Assembly: GCF_019649055.1 (NCBI RefSeq)
Contig: NW_026570610.1
Span: 1-39,334 of the forward strand
Length of the DNA stretch: 39,334 nt
Source: Paramacrobiotus metropolitanus
Lineage: Eukaryota; Tardigrada; Eutardigrada; Parachela; Macrobiotidae
Direction: 5' to 3'
The notes beneath the pieces are model-generated. The model had not been told where the DNA came from. It did no database searches and was given only the letters and a program-made list of their open reading frames with translations. The stretch's first letter is position 1. Each line of letters starts with the position of its first letter. Positions 9,990 to 21,919 of the stretch are shown piece after piece. Both the position numbers and the translations under genes were made by a program.

Positions 9990-11165
9990 AATGGGATAGT
10001 CTGACTTCCTTCTCATGTCTCTCAATAAATTAAGAGCTGGCATCGGTAGAAGAACTTATGATTTCATGAAATGCATACTTTCCCGCAATAAATACTCATT
10101 TTTTTTGCCGTTCATCGTGTTAAATGTTAACGGGTTGTTGAATGGCTGACACTGTGGTATGTTTTCTTTATCAAGTACAATTTACGACAACATTTTCTTG
10201 CACATAGAAATATAGGGCTCACATGTTGGAGCCATTTGTAAGGTAAGCGACCCAAAACCTTTTTTTTTAATTAAGACGGTAAAAACTGGTTTTTTCCTCA
10301 ATCCTGTGAACAAATGTGGGTTGGTTCTTTAGCGACTTCTTAAACCAGGAATGTAAAGTATCGTATCGTATGTAGAATTAAACTGCAGCATTTTTTTATA
10401 AGTTACTTTTTATTACTAACATGATTTTGTTAAAAACGTCAGTAGTATTATATTTTTAATTCAATTTATGCGGGTTGTAAATTTATCATAAAGTCACGGC
10501 TAATTCGCAAATGCATTCTTCCAGCTGGCTTCCCTCCTAGCAGTCACATCGCGCAGCGCTGATAGGGACTCGTGCATGCTGGGCATAATGCGGCGATTAG
10601 CATCCGCGCAGGACCTAGCGGCATCCCGCCGTAAAGATTATACAGTAAATATAAGCAACATTCCAGCATTCCAGCAGTAAGAAGCATTCCAGCAGTCTTA
10701 CACAGGTAAAAAATGCGTGGGAAAGATGTCAATCATAACAGTCATAATACTTCATGGCGGACGAGAGGGATCACGTGCATACCACAAAGGAAATTTAGTC
10801 AAGTGCTCAAACGGTGCCACTGCACCTGAGTGTAGAATCTAGTACGTAAATTGCACAATGGGCGGAAGCTGACTAAAACGCGGTTCAGCGAAGGCGTTAC
10901 TTAATGATCTGATTTCCATACATTAGCTGAGCTCATAATCAGGGAAGAATACAGGAATTACCCATTTAACGGCTGAGCTTGGAGTTAAAATGCTTTCTCG
11001 TTAATTCAATCAACCCATGAACTTCCCGGAACTAGTACGCGTCAGTGATTCTCACTGGAAACCCTTGCGGGCCGTTTTCTGACGCAAACTCGGGTACAAT
11101 GACTTGAGCTTTCACAGGCAGCTTGAGAACTGCTACCTTAATAAGTGTCCGGGACAAGCGACTAC
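9990..11165. other. Intergenic, nothing recognised
   Basis: AT-rich, with a short CATTCCAGCA(G) repeat near 10660-10700. No supported gene. Confidence 0.5.
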
Positions 11166-12650
11166 ATGAATTTCTCAAGGAATTATACAGTGCCAAGCAG
11201 CGGCAATACCACCGCCACCTCGACGTTCCTTTCGGCATCGGCCATAATCACACATCTGGTGGTGTTTTTTGGTGAGTGCTACGGGGGTGCATGTTTCAAC
11301 TTCTTCGTTACGTGTTTGATATGGATGAACCGACGGCTGCGACAAGGATGTGGATTGCTGATTGGACACGGCTTATTCGCTCACGGACTACTCGGCTTAA
11401 TGTATCCGATGAGCTACATTACCGGTTACGGGATATCTGTCGCTCACTGGCGCCTCAATCTGCCATTGTACTGTCGGATTGCCATGGTAAGTTTGAGTGA
11501 TCTTTACAGCCGGAAAAAGACAGCATAAAATATACCAATTCACATTTTTCTTCCCATGAATTGTTAAATTTATTCGTTAAGCGTTTATTAAATTTAGATG
11601 TTTTTAATTTATATGTCTCGTCGTATTTTCGCTTGCGGAAAATCGTTAGCGCCACACATTGTAAGTCAATAAAACCGCGGCGAATAGGCCAGTCTGAAGC
11701 TTTTTCGTGATTCTCTATGGTCGAATTATGTACATCGTTATTTCATTTTTTCGTACATTAGGCAAGCAGCTGCGTAATATCGTAATGTGACTTTAGTTTT
11801 AATGCTCATCCAGTATCAAATCTTCAGTTGTTCCAAATTAGTTGCCGTGCGACTAGCCACTGGACAGAGGCTTACATCGCCCTCAATCGGTTTGTGGCCA
11901 TCTTCCGCCCGCTACTATATCGCCGATTCTGTCGTACAAAGACAGAGACCGTTGTCCTGTTGGTAATCTGGATTGTCGCGATCACGGTCGCCGTGGTGGG
12001 CAGCTTTGACGTGGGCGTGTATTATAAGCCGCTGCCGACTGGCGTCTGTTTTGTTGTACTGAAGGATGCGTACAGCTGGCTGATTTTAATTCCCGGACAC
12101 TATTTTCCACTGGCAATGGCGGGATTCATTTATGTAGTAATTTATGCCGAAATCATGATAAACATACTGCTAATGGAACGAAAAGCATCCGTGTCTCCGA
12201 ATAGCGCGAACGGCAATGCACTTAAAGTAACGCGACGGCTGCGGAAAGCGAACATGGTATGTGTTGTATTCTTCTGCAACCTGCTGTGTTTCGTGGCTTA
12301 CCCGATTGCCTTCAACATACGACCGCAACTTGCAATGCAGCCGCTCGTAGCGCTCTGTGGTGCTAATGTACAACTGCTGGGATATACAACTAATCCGGTA
12401 ATCACCTGTATAAACAAATGTTCCACCAAATGTTTTAATCGGTGAATACCCCTTGATTTATTTTCGGTTTTTTTTATCTTTACAGTTTTTGTTCCTCGCT
12501 ATAAGCAGAAGATACCGGAATGCAGTGCGACGCGTCCTCGATGCTATTAAACAATATGCCATCACATCCCGTAAAGTGGGGACAGCGGACTGCAACGCCT
12601 CCCCTCCACAAAAGAGAAGCTCACCTGGACCTTATATAATGATGCAATGA
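11166..12650 (+). CDS. Divergent rhodopsin-like seven-membrane-segment receptor, intact copy A
   Basis: Three exons join in phase 0: 11166-11486, 11828-12397 and 12486-12650, giving 351 residues. The ATG at 11166 is chosen because paralogue B starts at the aligned position. The N-terminus has glycosylation-type sites (NYT, NTT). Seven hydrophobic segments follow. Landmarks of class A receptors are present but altered: a Cys at the start of segment 3 (LYCRIAM), ALNRFVAIFRP in place of the DRY motif, FFCNLLCFVAYP for the CWxP region, and TTNP|FLFL in place of NPxxY with intron 2 exactly after the Pro. The C-terminus is short and basic. It should sit in the plasma membrane; the ligand is unknown. 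It is the only unbroken member of the five here. Confidence 0.85.
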
Positions 12651-14019
12651 GGGAGCGAGAGTTGGAAAAATGGCGATAATCCTGTGTGTGGGCTGTTTTT
12701 TCTTAAAGACAAAGTCGACAAATTAATTAGCTTACCAGAGTTTGTTGCAAAAAAGCGAATAACGTATGTGAATTAACGATGCTTCGAAAAATATTTTGTA
12801 TTTGTGTTTCTGTTCCTGTAAACCAAAATTCTGGCAAACCCAACTATGATAACAGAGCGGACCGCCTTTTATTAATGGAGATTTTATTTACAGTAACGCG
12901 GACTTGAAAATGTGAAATCGTTCGGTGCGTTGTTGCAACCGGCAAAACCGTTTTCTCACTTTAAAATCGCTCTGTACTGCTTCGCAATTTACATTTTACA
13001 ATCGCCCCCGGAAAAACAGAACCTGGCTCTGAAATTATGTAAAATCAGAAATGGATGATTCACCATCAAATTACGCGTTTCATTTCAGGTTTTCAACACC
13101 GTCTAGCAATAAAAACAGCACTCAAACTGAACGAGGGGTACCTTGCCGAAGGATTTCAGCGCTGAAAACAATTTCATCCAACCCATATCAGCAGAAGAAC
13201 ATGTGAACAGCCGCAAATCCTTCCAACCGGAAGAATTTAAGGGAACAGCATACTGTTTAAAGAAATTGTTGCCTTAAAAATTGCTGGGCATCTTACAAAG
13301 GTGATTGTTACCGCTTCCAGTCTTTGTTTCCCTGCCAATGGCATGGTACTTTTTTAAATTAAATTAAAAGGTTTATTGATGTGATTATCTTGCAACGGGA
13401 TAAACGTGCTAAGATTAATCAAGTTAGCAACAGTAACACGTAAAAGTACGCTAAGAACGCAACAGTAGGCTGCGGGTCACGTCCACAGAATCGTCCACAG
13501 AATCGCGTCCACAGAATCGCCGTAAAGCGCTATCGAGTTAAAAATTTAATTACCATACAAGGCGCAGCAGACCCCCTAAAGTATGGTTGCGATATGAGTG
13601 AGTGCAATGCAAGCAAAGTACGCATTGCTTCGCATTCCAAATTCAACGTAGGCGGGTGAGCAATTTAATTTTCCCTTATACTAATTTAATTTTCTCTCTT
13701 CCTATCACAGTCGCGGAATTCCCTGTGGATTAACGTCTTTGTTGCTGTACGCTTCTCGCTTTCTGGCAGAAACTTGATAGAACGTCACGCAAGAAATTCA
13801 GTTGCAGCCACATACGAAACATTGTCAGCAATAAACGTCAATGTATCGGTAGCCTTATTTTAATTGTGTTTCCGGAGATTTAATTACCAAAATGGCGGAT
13901 GTTTATCTCGGCCAGCTTGTCGTGCATCCTGCAACGATTTTTGCCGGGAACGAACTATAAAGCACATCGTGCAGACAGAAAACTTCGTGCGTTCTTACAA
14001 GTTTTACTAATCCAGCAGA
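12651..14019. other. Intergenic between receptor copies A and B
   Basis: No gene seen. Three tandem units of GTCCACAGAATCG occur at 13481-13520. Confidence 0.5.
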
Positions 14020-16431
14020 ATGAATTTCTCCATAAATCACACGCTGCAGCAGAGCAACAGCACCATCAGTGCAGCTTTGGCGCGGCTTCCGGCATCGACT
14101 GTAATCATACATCTGATCGTGTTTTCTGTTGAGTGTTACGGCGGTGTCTGTCTTAATATCTTGGTGACTGGTCTCATATTCTTAAGGTGAATTTCTACTC
14201 AAATTAGACCATTTTAAATTATACAGGAATCGATAGAGAATACATTTTTCTATCTACTGATGTGAATTACGTCTTTGTGAAAAAATTGCACACAAGCAGT
14301 TATTTTAAAAACTGCCGTAGGGTAGAAATCTTCAACAAGGTTTTAATAGTGCGCAGTAGAGGAGAATTTCTCTGTTTCGGGTGGCGGCAAGTTTGCTGAC
14401 CACAAGCCACAAGAAGCTAACAAGTGACAGCCGTGTTTGTATAAGAATGAGAATACGCAGACTCTATCATAAATGATCAGGTAGAACAATGAGATTTATT
14501 GCCCTGTTTGCATGCGCATCACCATTCCCCACTTGCGCTTGACTCACATGTCAGTGCCAGAAAAGCCATTCTTGCTCAGCTGAACAATACGTGACCTGAT
14601 GAGATCAGGACACAACAGGATAGGCAGCAGCCGCACCAAGAATAAGTCTGCTCTCCGGCCTATCTGGCCCAACACAAAAAGTTGAATTTCTCAAAGTTAC
14701 AAATATGGATCAAATAACTCACCGTTTTCTCCGATTTTAAGTTTGACAACTCCATCTTATGGAATAAATCCTGTACACATTCTGAACCAAAATAAAGGTT
14801 ATCCGAAGCAAATTGACCGAGTTATACGAGTTTAAAATTTTTGAAAATTCGCTGCATCTTTGTTTTTTAAGATTACATCATCATATTGGTTCAGAATGTA
14901 CTTCATTTGTAGGTTTAGCATGCTGGAAAGTTTCATAAAGTTTGGGTAGATAGCTGAGTTATTTGACGCGTCAGAGTTTTTAAACTTTTTTGAGCGATTT
15001 CGCAAGAGCCGGTTATTGCGCGCACATTTTGACTTTAAAGCGGTATAGCTCCATGTTCTGAGCACTGGAAGCAGCAACGTACGCTGTGGAACTGTTTACG
15101 ATCCCGTCATGGCTTTTTTTCTTGCAAAAGGGGTGCAAACGAGTAGTAACTCCGCTTAAGCCAACAGCTGCGCAGAGGCTGTGGACTGCTAATAGGACAC
15201 TGCTTATTGGCGCATGCTCTGCTGTGCTTGATGTCTCCCCTGGGCTATGTCGCTACTTACGGAACCCTCGTCGCCCATTGGCGGCTGGACTTGCCGCAAT
15301 ACTGCCGTACAATCGCGATAATTCTAATTGCGCATTTTGCAAATCGTTTTGAATAATTTTATGCCAATCAACAGTCAAATATTTTACATACCGTATAAAC
15401 AAATACATTGGCAACAGGCTAAACAGTTTGAGCCTGAGTGTATTGTATTGTGCATAAAAACACGCTAAAAAACGGGATTAATATTTTAGAAGCTTGGCTG
15501 TAAAAGTAATTCACCTGTCTAGGAAAAGAAACTCGAACGTAAACTAGTTCAAAGCATAAAAACTCCAGAGAGTTTTTGAATTTCTTGGGTTCTTTGCTGA
15601 TAAGTTTTTGCACGACAAAATTTACAATATGTTCCAGGTTCTTCAAGTCAGCACGCGTGTGACGAGCAACTGGATGGAGGCGTACAGGGCTCTCAACCGC
15701 TTTGTTGCCCTCTTACGAAAACGGAGAACACCGTTGTGCTGGTCATCTGGATTATTGCGATACTCTTAGGCGTAGTGGGCAGTTTTGACCTTGGACTGCA
15801 TTACGGTGTATCGCCCAGTGCCTTGTGTTTCATCGTATCAAAGGACGGCTACGGTTGGTTAGTATTTATTCCTGGGAATTATTTTTCGCTGGCGATGGCG
15901 GTTGTCGTTTACATGGCTATCTATACACGAGTCTTGCTGAAGAGTTATATATGGAAGCGAACCGCGGTGGTCGATGAGCACGGTGCCAAACACGCCAATG
16001 AACGTAATCCGCAGACGCGACGATTAAGGCAGTCTAAGCGCCGTATTCTTCTGCAATCTGTTGTGCTATGCGGGCTTTCCGATCGCCTTCTCCGTGTATC
16101 CGCAGCTGGTACAGCAGGCGCTGGTATCACTAATCTTTCCTAGTGTACAGTTGCTCGGTTATACGACCAATCCGGTAAGTTGCCGGAGCTTCTAGTGAAA
16201 TTTAGAAGTAACTCACGTTACATTACTGCTGATTGTCATCACTCTTTTTGTTTCTAGTTGCTACTTCTCGCCATGCGTCAACAATATCGCATTGAACTGC
16301 ATCGTCTTTTTCGAGTTCTAACAAGATTTACGGCAGCATCCCATACGGTGGCTTCAACGGATGGCAGCGAGGCTTCGATCAACAAGAAAAGAAATAACAG
16401 GAATGAAGACCTTCACTTGAAGACGTATTAA
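14020..16431 (+). pseudogene. Receptor copy B, broken by an insertion and small lesions
   Basis: A paralogue of copy A. Exon 1 begins at the ATG at 14020 (MNFSINHTL, glycosylation-type sites NHT, NST) and is interrupted after LIFL by 970 bp of foreign DNA (14186-15155). It resumes at 15156 with the QQLRRGCGLL segment. At its end (15317) the expected GT donor reads AT. Exon 2 starts at 15638 with the NRFVAL motif. It lost 31 bases near 15713 and about ten near 16038, each shifting the frame; between and after these lesions the membrane segments are still readable (GVVGSFDLGLHYG; LLGYTTNP). Exon 3 (16258-16431) is open to a TAA. Intron positions match copy A exactly. Four lesions make it a pseudogene. 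Confidence 0.85.
14186..15155. mobile_element. 970-bp insertion flanked by TTAA
   Basis: Splits exon 1 of receptor copy B. TTAA occurs on both sides (14182-14185 and 15156-15159), and CTTAAG is duplicated in full. Removing the insert and one TTAA leaves the reading frame continuous when compared with copies A and D. The ends are weakly inverted (GGTGAATTTCTACTC against GCGGAGTTACTACTC, 11 of 15). TTAA targets are typical of piggyBac and Kolobok elements. No transposase is visible, so it would be non-autonomous. Confidence 0.65.
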
Positions 16432-17840
16432 GATAACAGACCTTTACTCATGCTATGCAAAAGGCCACCAAAAGTTTATTCTTCGATGCTGCATTGGAGC
16501 GCCAGTTATCAGTATAAACTATAAGCCTCGTAAAAGGTAAAGTTCAGGCAAACTAGAAATATAATCAGCACGCACGTCAACCGGCTCAGATCCGGCCAGT
16601 GTTAACTACCGCACAGTAGACGGGAAAGAGATTAACGTTTACCATTTTCACCACAGCAATACTGACGCCAGTGCAGTCGCTGTGCTCCTAGGATGATGAC
16701 CGTGATCCTTCGATTCGTAGTAATAATTTAATTCCACTCTGCCATATATCTCTGTCACACCTACCATGGATTTCTTTCAACGCCCTCCTTTGGCTGGCAT
16801 TGCCAAGAATTGGCCTCCGCCGCTTCTACGATAATCTCTGCCACAACATCAGTGCAGCTGCAGTGTATGTATGTATCCGTACAAATGTTGTACGAGTATC
16901 TCGTGAATCTGGAATGATGTCCTACGGATAATGCGCCGAAGCAACGGCGTATTAATGTCCAGTGTTGCTGTTATTATTAGAGTTTAGTTATATGGTTGGC
17001 TTCGTAGCGAGCAGGTTAATATATGTATGTAGTATTACACCAATATGTAGTATTGCTCATCTAATACGGCCAAAATTTTAGCAAAATGCCTGTTCGACTA
17101 TCTGTTTGTTTCGGAAGTGCTTAATGACCTCGCTCAAAGACTGCTCTCTATGGTGTCACTCAACATTTAATTACACCGTAGATAAGTCCGTTAAAAGTTT
17201 CGGCTATTTTACAGAGCAAAAATTGAGCAGTAATGCGCACATACAATACAGTAGGCTAAAGCGAACACACCCGCCGAGTAACACGATCAGTTTCACCCCA
17301 CTTCGCATCCGTTCATTCCGTTGTCGATTGTCACTGGTGAACCATAAGGCGAAACAGTCGCCTTTGTACAGAAAGAAAGTTGGAGCTCAATGCAAGAGTA
17401 AAGGTCAGCATCGACTCCCTTGAACGTCGGCACTGAATCCCACGTTCTTCGACGGCAGGTGGGCTCCACTCCTTTTCTTTATTATCGCCGCTCTCGGACT
17501 GCATTTGCGGAAATCCCCGTTGAGTGACGTCATTCTGACCATATCAGCTCCTCGCTATTCTGTCAAAACGTAGTAAAATGTTACACAAGAAACCATATAC
17601 GACTTTTTGGCCGGGGTAAATTCACTCGGTAAATCCCAGACTTATTTTCGGTAAATCCCAGACTTAAGTCATTTCCGGTAACCTTATACGGAGGTTAGTT
17701 TTTCCCTTGCTTCCAAGTTTTACACCTATTACTTCATGCTTCACCGTAAAACGAAGGTCACCAGCAGGAGTTAAAAAGAGAAGCACTCATGGATATCGCT
17801 CGTGCCGTTGTAATGCTACCCCGCTTTAAATCCAACCAAA
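16432..17840. other. Intergenic between receptor copies B and D
   Basis: No supported gene. A 19-bp unit, TCGGTAAATCCCAGACTTA, occurs at 17626-17644 and again at 17648-17666. Confidence 0.5.
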
Positions 17841-19343
17841 ACGAGTGTCTCCATAAATCGCACATTGCCGCAGAGTAATACTACCACCATTCCGGCTGTG
17901 ACGCGTCTCCCGGTCCCGGAATCAACCTTAATCGTACATCTGGTAGTGTTCAGTGTTGAGGGCTACGTCGGCGCCGGTCTAAACATTTTGCTGACCGGTC
18001 TGATATTTTCCAGCCAGCAGCTGCAACAAGGCCGTGGATTGTTGACTGGGCACTGTTTAAGGGTCGGCCTACTTCACCTTTGCCGCCCATTTGCCTTTGC
18101 CTTTTCACTTTACCTTTTTCAAATTTACCTTTACCTTTGACTTTGCCGCCGTGAATACCTTTACCGTTTCAATTTACCGTTGAAAAACGCCGTTCGAAAA
18201 ACCTTTACCGTTAATTAACCGTTGCAAACTACGGTAAATTGCCGGCGACACTTCGCCGTTTCTAAAACTTGTTACTTATTTTATACTTATATGCTTATTT
18301 CATACAAAAAAATTCATTGTACAGACAATATCAATACTCGTACGCGTAAAAGTTTGCGCAATTTTAAATCATATCATATTTTGGTTATCACAATTCCTGG
18401 TGCCGCAAACAGTAAATACTGGAACAGAAAACAGCATGCAACATCAGCGTTTGCACTCATTAGGGAAATGTCTATTCTCACCCCACCGACACCACCTTTG
18501 ACTATTGTCTTCACCAATGACTGACTATTCGCGCCACATTTTAAAAATATTTTTTACTCCACCTTCGGCCATTCTCCCCACCTCTTGATGTAGCTTACAC
18601 TCTTGATACATAGCTTATACTTGATGTACATAGCTCGTGAATTCACTGCGATTTTTAACTGGGTGTACATACAGACTGTATGGTCTGCCATGGAGACACA
18701 CAATTTCGTGCCGATTGAGTCGCAAATTCGCAATGAAAGCGGTTTTGAGCAGAAGACTGCAATGAGCGTTGAGCGAGAAATGCGGAAACAGTACCGTTGC
18801 TATTTCCCGTTAGCATCCCCAGATATATCGTATGCCAGACCGATGATCAGAGTGACGATGAAGGATCACAAACTAAGTAACGCCGTGTCTAACGGTATCA
18901 AAAAACCCGGTGCGAGCCGCCAAATAGGTGTTCGAAGGCGGCAATAGGTGTGGCAATAGTCAAAGAGAACTGAAATTTCTATGAAAGGCCCAAAGGTGGT
19001 GTGTTGGAACACTTTAGCAAGAAGTTTCAAAAACGGCGAAGTGTCGACGGTATTTATTTTTCTACGGTTAATTAACGGTAAAGGTTTTTCGAACGGCGCT
19101 TTTCAACGGTAAATCGAAACGGTAAAGGTATTCACGGCGGCAAAGGCAAAGGTAAAGGTAAACTTGAAAAAGGTAAAGTGAAAAGGCAAAGGCAAAGGGG
19201 CGGTAAAGGTAAAGTAGGCCGACCCCTGTTTAACGGCTCACGCTCTGCTTTGCTTGATGTCTCCGCTGGGCTATTTCGCCAGTTACGGAACGCTTGCCGC
19301 CCACTGGCAACTGGTCCTACCCCAGTACTGTCGCATAATCGCG
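17841..19343 (+). pseudogene. Receptor copy D, exon 1 split by a hAT-like element
   Basis: Only the first exon of the receptor family is present. The codon aligned with the start of copies A and B reads ACG (17841-17843) instead of ATG. The following residues match (SINRTL, then LIVHLVVFSVEGY and GLLTGHCL). The exon is then interrupted at 18060, resumes after 19225 with ALLCLMSPLGYF, and ends at 19343 before a GTATGT donor in the same place and phase as copy A. No exon 2 or 3 could be found downstream. Loss of the start codon, the insertion and the missing exons make this a pseudogene. Confidence 0.85.
18061..19225. mobile_element. Non-autonomous hAT-like element, 1,165 bp
   Basis: Flanked by an exact 8-bp duplication, CTGTTTAA (18053-18060 and 19226-19233). 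The ends are long inverted repeats of about 170 bp (18061-18235 and 19050-19225). Each begins GGGTCGGCCTACTT or close to it and is built largely from CCTTTACC/GGTAAAGG-type short units. The 8-bp duplication and the GGGTCGGC start fit the hAT superfamily. The interior has open frames on the + strand (18222-18524, 18603-18947) with no transposase features. Without the element and one target copy, receptor exon D reads through in frame. Confidence 0.85.
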
Positions 19344-20133
19344 GTATGTCAACTAAGGAAATCCCGTTCTTGCTATTTAAAACGACATTATGTGAGTCAA
19401 ATGACTTATTTGTAAGTGTTCACTGCCGTGCAGATTCTTGCAGGGTTCTTACAAAGGTGAATGAAAGACATTATGAAAGACATAAAAGCGTAGAAATGAA
19501 GAAACGATTGTATGCAGTATCCGCCCCCATCGTTATTGATCAGTTATTCAAACCGCGATTATGCAAAAGACAGTGAAGATATATAAGAGCTTGCAAACGC
19601 CCACTGTGCACTTTCGCCCTTATCTCGAAGTCAAGGTCAAATGTACTTCATTTTGTCTGATTTTGTTAAGTTAAGTTAAGGTACTCGTCATTACAAGTAG
19701 CTTATCTGATTATTTCCGTTACTGGAAATATATTATTAACAAAATTTTTTCGACAAGTCCGGATTACTCTTATCATTGTTACGTTGATTTCGTACATCAG
19801 ACACACGGCGACATAACCTTGTTCGTTGTAGGATCAATACTGTTCGCTGCATCGACTACTCGTGATGCGGCTTTTCGATCGTTGGACGACATGAAAAACG
19901 CGCTGCAGTTCAGTCCGGTATTGTCGGCTCACTGCGAGAAGGAGCAGCTGCAAATGAAAACAGAAATAAATAAAATTTTGTTACTATCTACTCTGTACTT
20001 TATTATCCAAATAAAAAAAAAACTGTATTTCGTTACTACTTTTATTAGTAGAATTTAGAGTCCAAAGTATCTGCACTTATATACGTCTAAACAACAGCTA
20101 CATAAATTCCGGTAATATTGTCAAACATTTTAC
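19344..20133 (+). other. Mostly noncoding; possible terminal exon fragment at 19833-19980
   Basis: After the copy D donor no receptor exon follows. A TTGTTCGTTGTAG acceptor-like site precedes a short open frame (GSILFAASTTRDAAFRSLDD) that runs to a stop near AATAAA at 19967. It looks like the last exon of an unidentified gene or gene fragment. I cannot place it in a family. Confidence 0.25.
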
Positions 20134-20400
20134 CGGATTAGTTGTATATCCCAAAATTTGTTTATTAGGAGATATAAGCGGCACCAGCGGGCACTTTCCA
20201 AGCTCCGGATACGCGGCGAAGGCGATGGGAAAGCCAACAAAACACAACGTATTGCAGAAGAATACGGCGCACATCCGCAAAGGTGAGCATATGGCTGCGT
20301 GAGCTATTTGGGATACTTGTTTTTAGAAGTTTCGAACGCTTTCGGATGTGCTGGAAATCATGTTGCGACCCGGCCTTCATAATCTAAAGAACGTTTTGCC
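20134..20400 (-). pseudogene. Receptor copy E, fragment of exon 2
   Basis: On the - strand the frame from 20280 carries AVFFCNTLCFVGFPIAF and LGYTTNP, followed at 20133 by a GTAAAA donor, exactly as at the end of exon 2 in copies A and B. Upstream, between 20280 and about 20400, related sequence is interrupted by stops and frame changes. Segments 1-5 of the receptor and the last exon are absent. It is inverted relative to copies A, B and D. Confidence 0.75.
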
Positions 20401-20658
20401 ACTACCAAAGATTTCCATCACGTCTAACGAATTGTAAACAAAATTCAAAAATTTGGCAGAACATCAAAATTGTGATTTCGTGTCAAAATCACTTTCATAG
20501 CATTTTTATTCATATTCCTCTTTGTTATTTTTATTCCTACATTTTTTATACGTAGGCGAGCATTACTAACTAATACAGTCTACGGATGAGCTCTTCGAAA
20601 TTAACATGTGCAAACAGGTAAAGATGAAGATGCGTAGCGTGGCTGTAGCCTTTATAAG

Positions 20659-20900
20659 TACAGCAAAATCTGTGAGATTGAACATCTGTGAACATTGAAC
20701 AGGGCTCTACATTGAACGCCTGGCCAAGAACCGGCGCGCCTCGTAGACTATAACATAGGGGGGCCACTGCGAAAAGTGAACATCTGTGTAAAGTGAACAT
20801 TGAACGTTTTACTCGGAACCGTACTAATAAAATGTGAATAGCTACGTTAAGGCCTGCACTGTTCAATGTGAACAAAGGTGCAAAATCTGGGTCCGCCATA
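20659..20900. mobile_element. Partial copy of a small TA-flanked element
   Basis: Begins TA-CAGCAAAATCTGTG (20659) and contains CTACATTGAACGC (near 20708) and an ACATTGAACAG / CTGTTCAATGT inverted pair (near 20692 and 20858), all shared with the better defined element at 21338-21487. Its other end is not clear. Confidence 0.4.
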
Positions 20901-21337
20901 AAAATAAAAATGACACCAGAAGAAAACTTTAACAAATTATTGGTTTAAATTCACATTTGACCATTTGTTAACTAAAATTAATTTGGCTTTAATCTTACTG
21001 GTTAGTGTTGCCGTATCGTTTTCGTGCGACCTCGAGATGAAACGAACTTTTCGTATTCTAAAAATGGTTTTCGCATTTTTGGCGCTCTTTCCAATACGAA
21101 ATTTACGAAAAGTCCGATCGTTGGGCCAAGAGATACGAAAAGTTACAAAAAGTCAAAAGGGCATCTCTATTTAATCTGCAGCCTTCCCTTATGCAGCGAT
21201 TTGTCTTGGTCACTCTATATAATATTTTCACATCCGAAAATGGCACTAGAATGCCAAAAGTTGAGCTTACCATGAAGCACAGGAGAAGTTTGAACTAACT
21301 AGGTATATAACACTGCAAAACCTATACCTGCTAAATG

Positions 21338-21487
21338 TACAGTACAATTTGGGGCGCCCCGTTGTTGTCCCGAGGGGCCCCCCAAGGTGGTGCCCCCAGG
21401 GGCAGCTACTGCAAATATTGAACACTCTTCTACATTGAACGCATTTGATGGAACCGCAGGTGTTCAATGTACACAGATTTTACTGTA
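21338..21487. mobile_element. 146-bp MITE with TA target duplication
   Basis: Bounded by TA on both sides. The left end, CAGTACAATTTGG, and the reverse complement of the right end, CAGTAAAATCTGTG, agree at most positions. The TA duplication and CAGT ends suggest a Tc1/mariner-type non-autonomous element. It has a G+C-rich centre and no coding capacity. Confidence 0.55.
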
Positions 21488-21919
21488 TATAGGTTCACAA
21501 TTGTTTCGGAAATTATTGCAAAAGACAAGTACAGAGTACATACCTGTTCGAATCAATACAATCAATAGATCTGCATTAAAATACGCGACTGCGTGCACTG
21601 ACCTATAAATTTTACGTGCATTGATCACAGTCCACCTGTACCAGGTATGAAGCACGATTTGACATTAATTTTTATAGATATTCATAATTATACGCGTAGT
21701 TAATTATGTGTCACTGTTGAACGCTACCCAAGTCCGCTTGTGACTCAAGTGTTACGAAATGCCTGCGGCTACAATGCTGCTCACGCCGTCTTGTACCAAT
21801 ATGTTGCACCTACCATTTTCAATGCCGTTTTTCAAATTTTGCAGAATTGTTGCAACTTGGATGATCATTCATAAGGGCTGACGCAGTTTATTTAGGATAC
21901 AACACAGCAGTTACCGGGA

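Noticed and set aside
13900-14019. Open frames on both strands just before the start of receptor copy B as coding
   Set aside because: The receptor paralogues align only from the ATG at 14020. Upstream sequence is not shared.
17106-17423. 105-codon + strand frame between receptor copies B and D
   Set aside because: No start context, domain or paralogue. The residues look like translated noncoding DNA.
18061-18069. GGGTCGGC end of the hAT-like element as part of the GGTCGG motif field
   Set aside because: A single occurrence per end, explained by the terminal repeat. It has no other link to the large element.
18222-18947. Open frames inside the hAT-like element as a transposase
   Set aside because: Too short, and without the DDE, BED zinc-finger or dimerisation features of hAT transposases.
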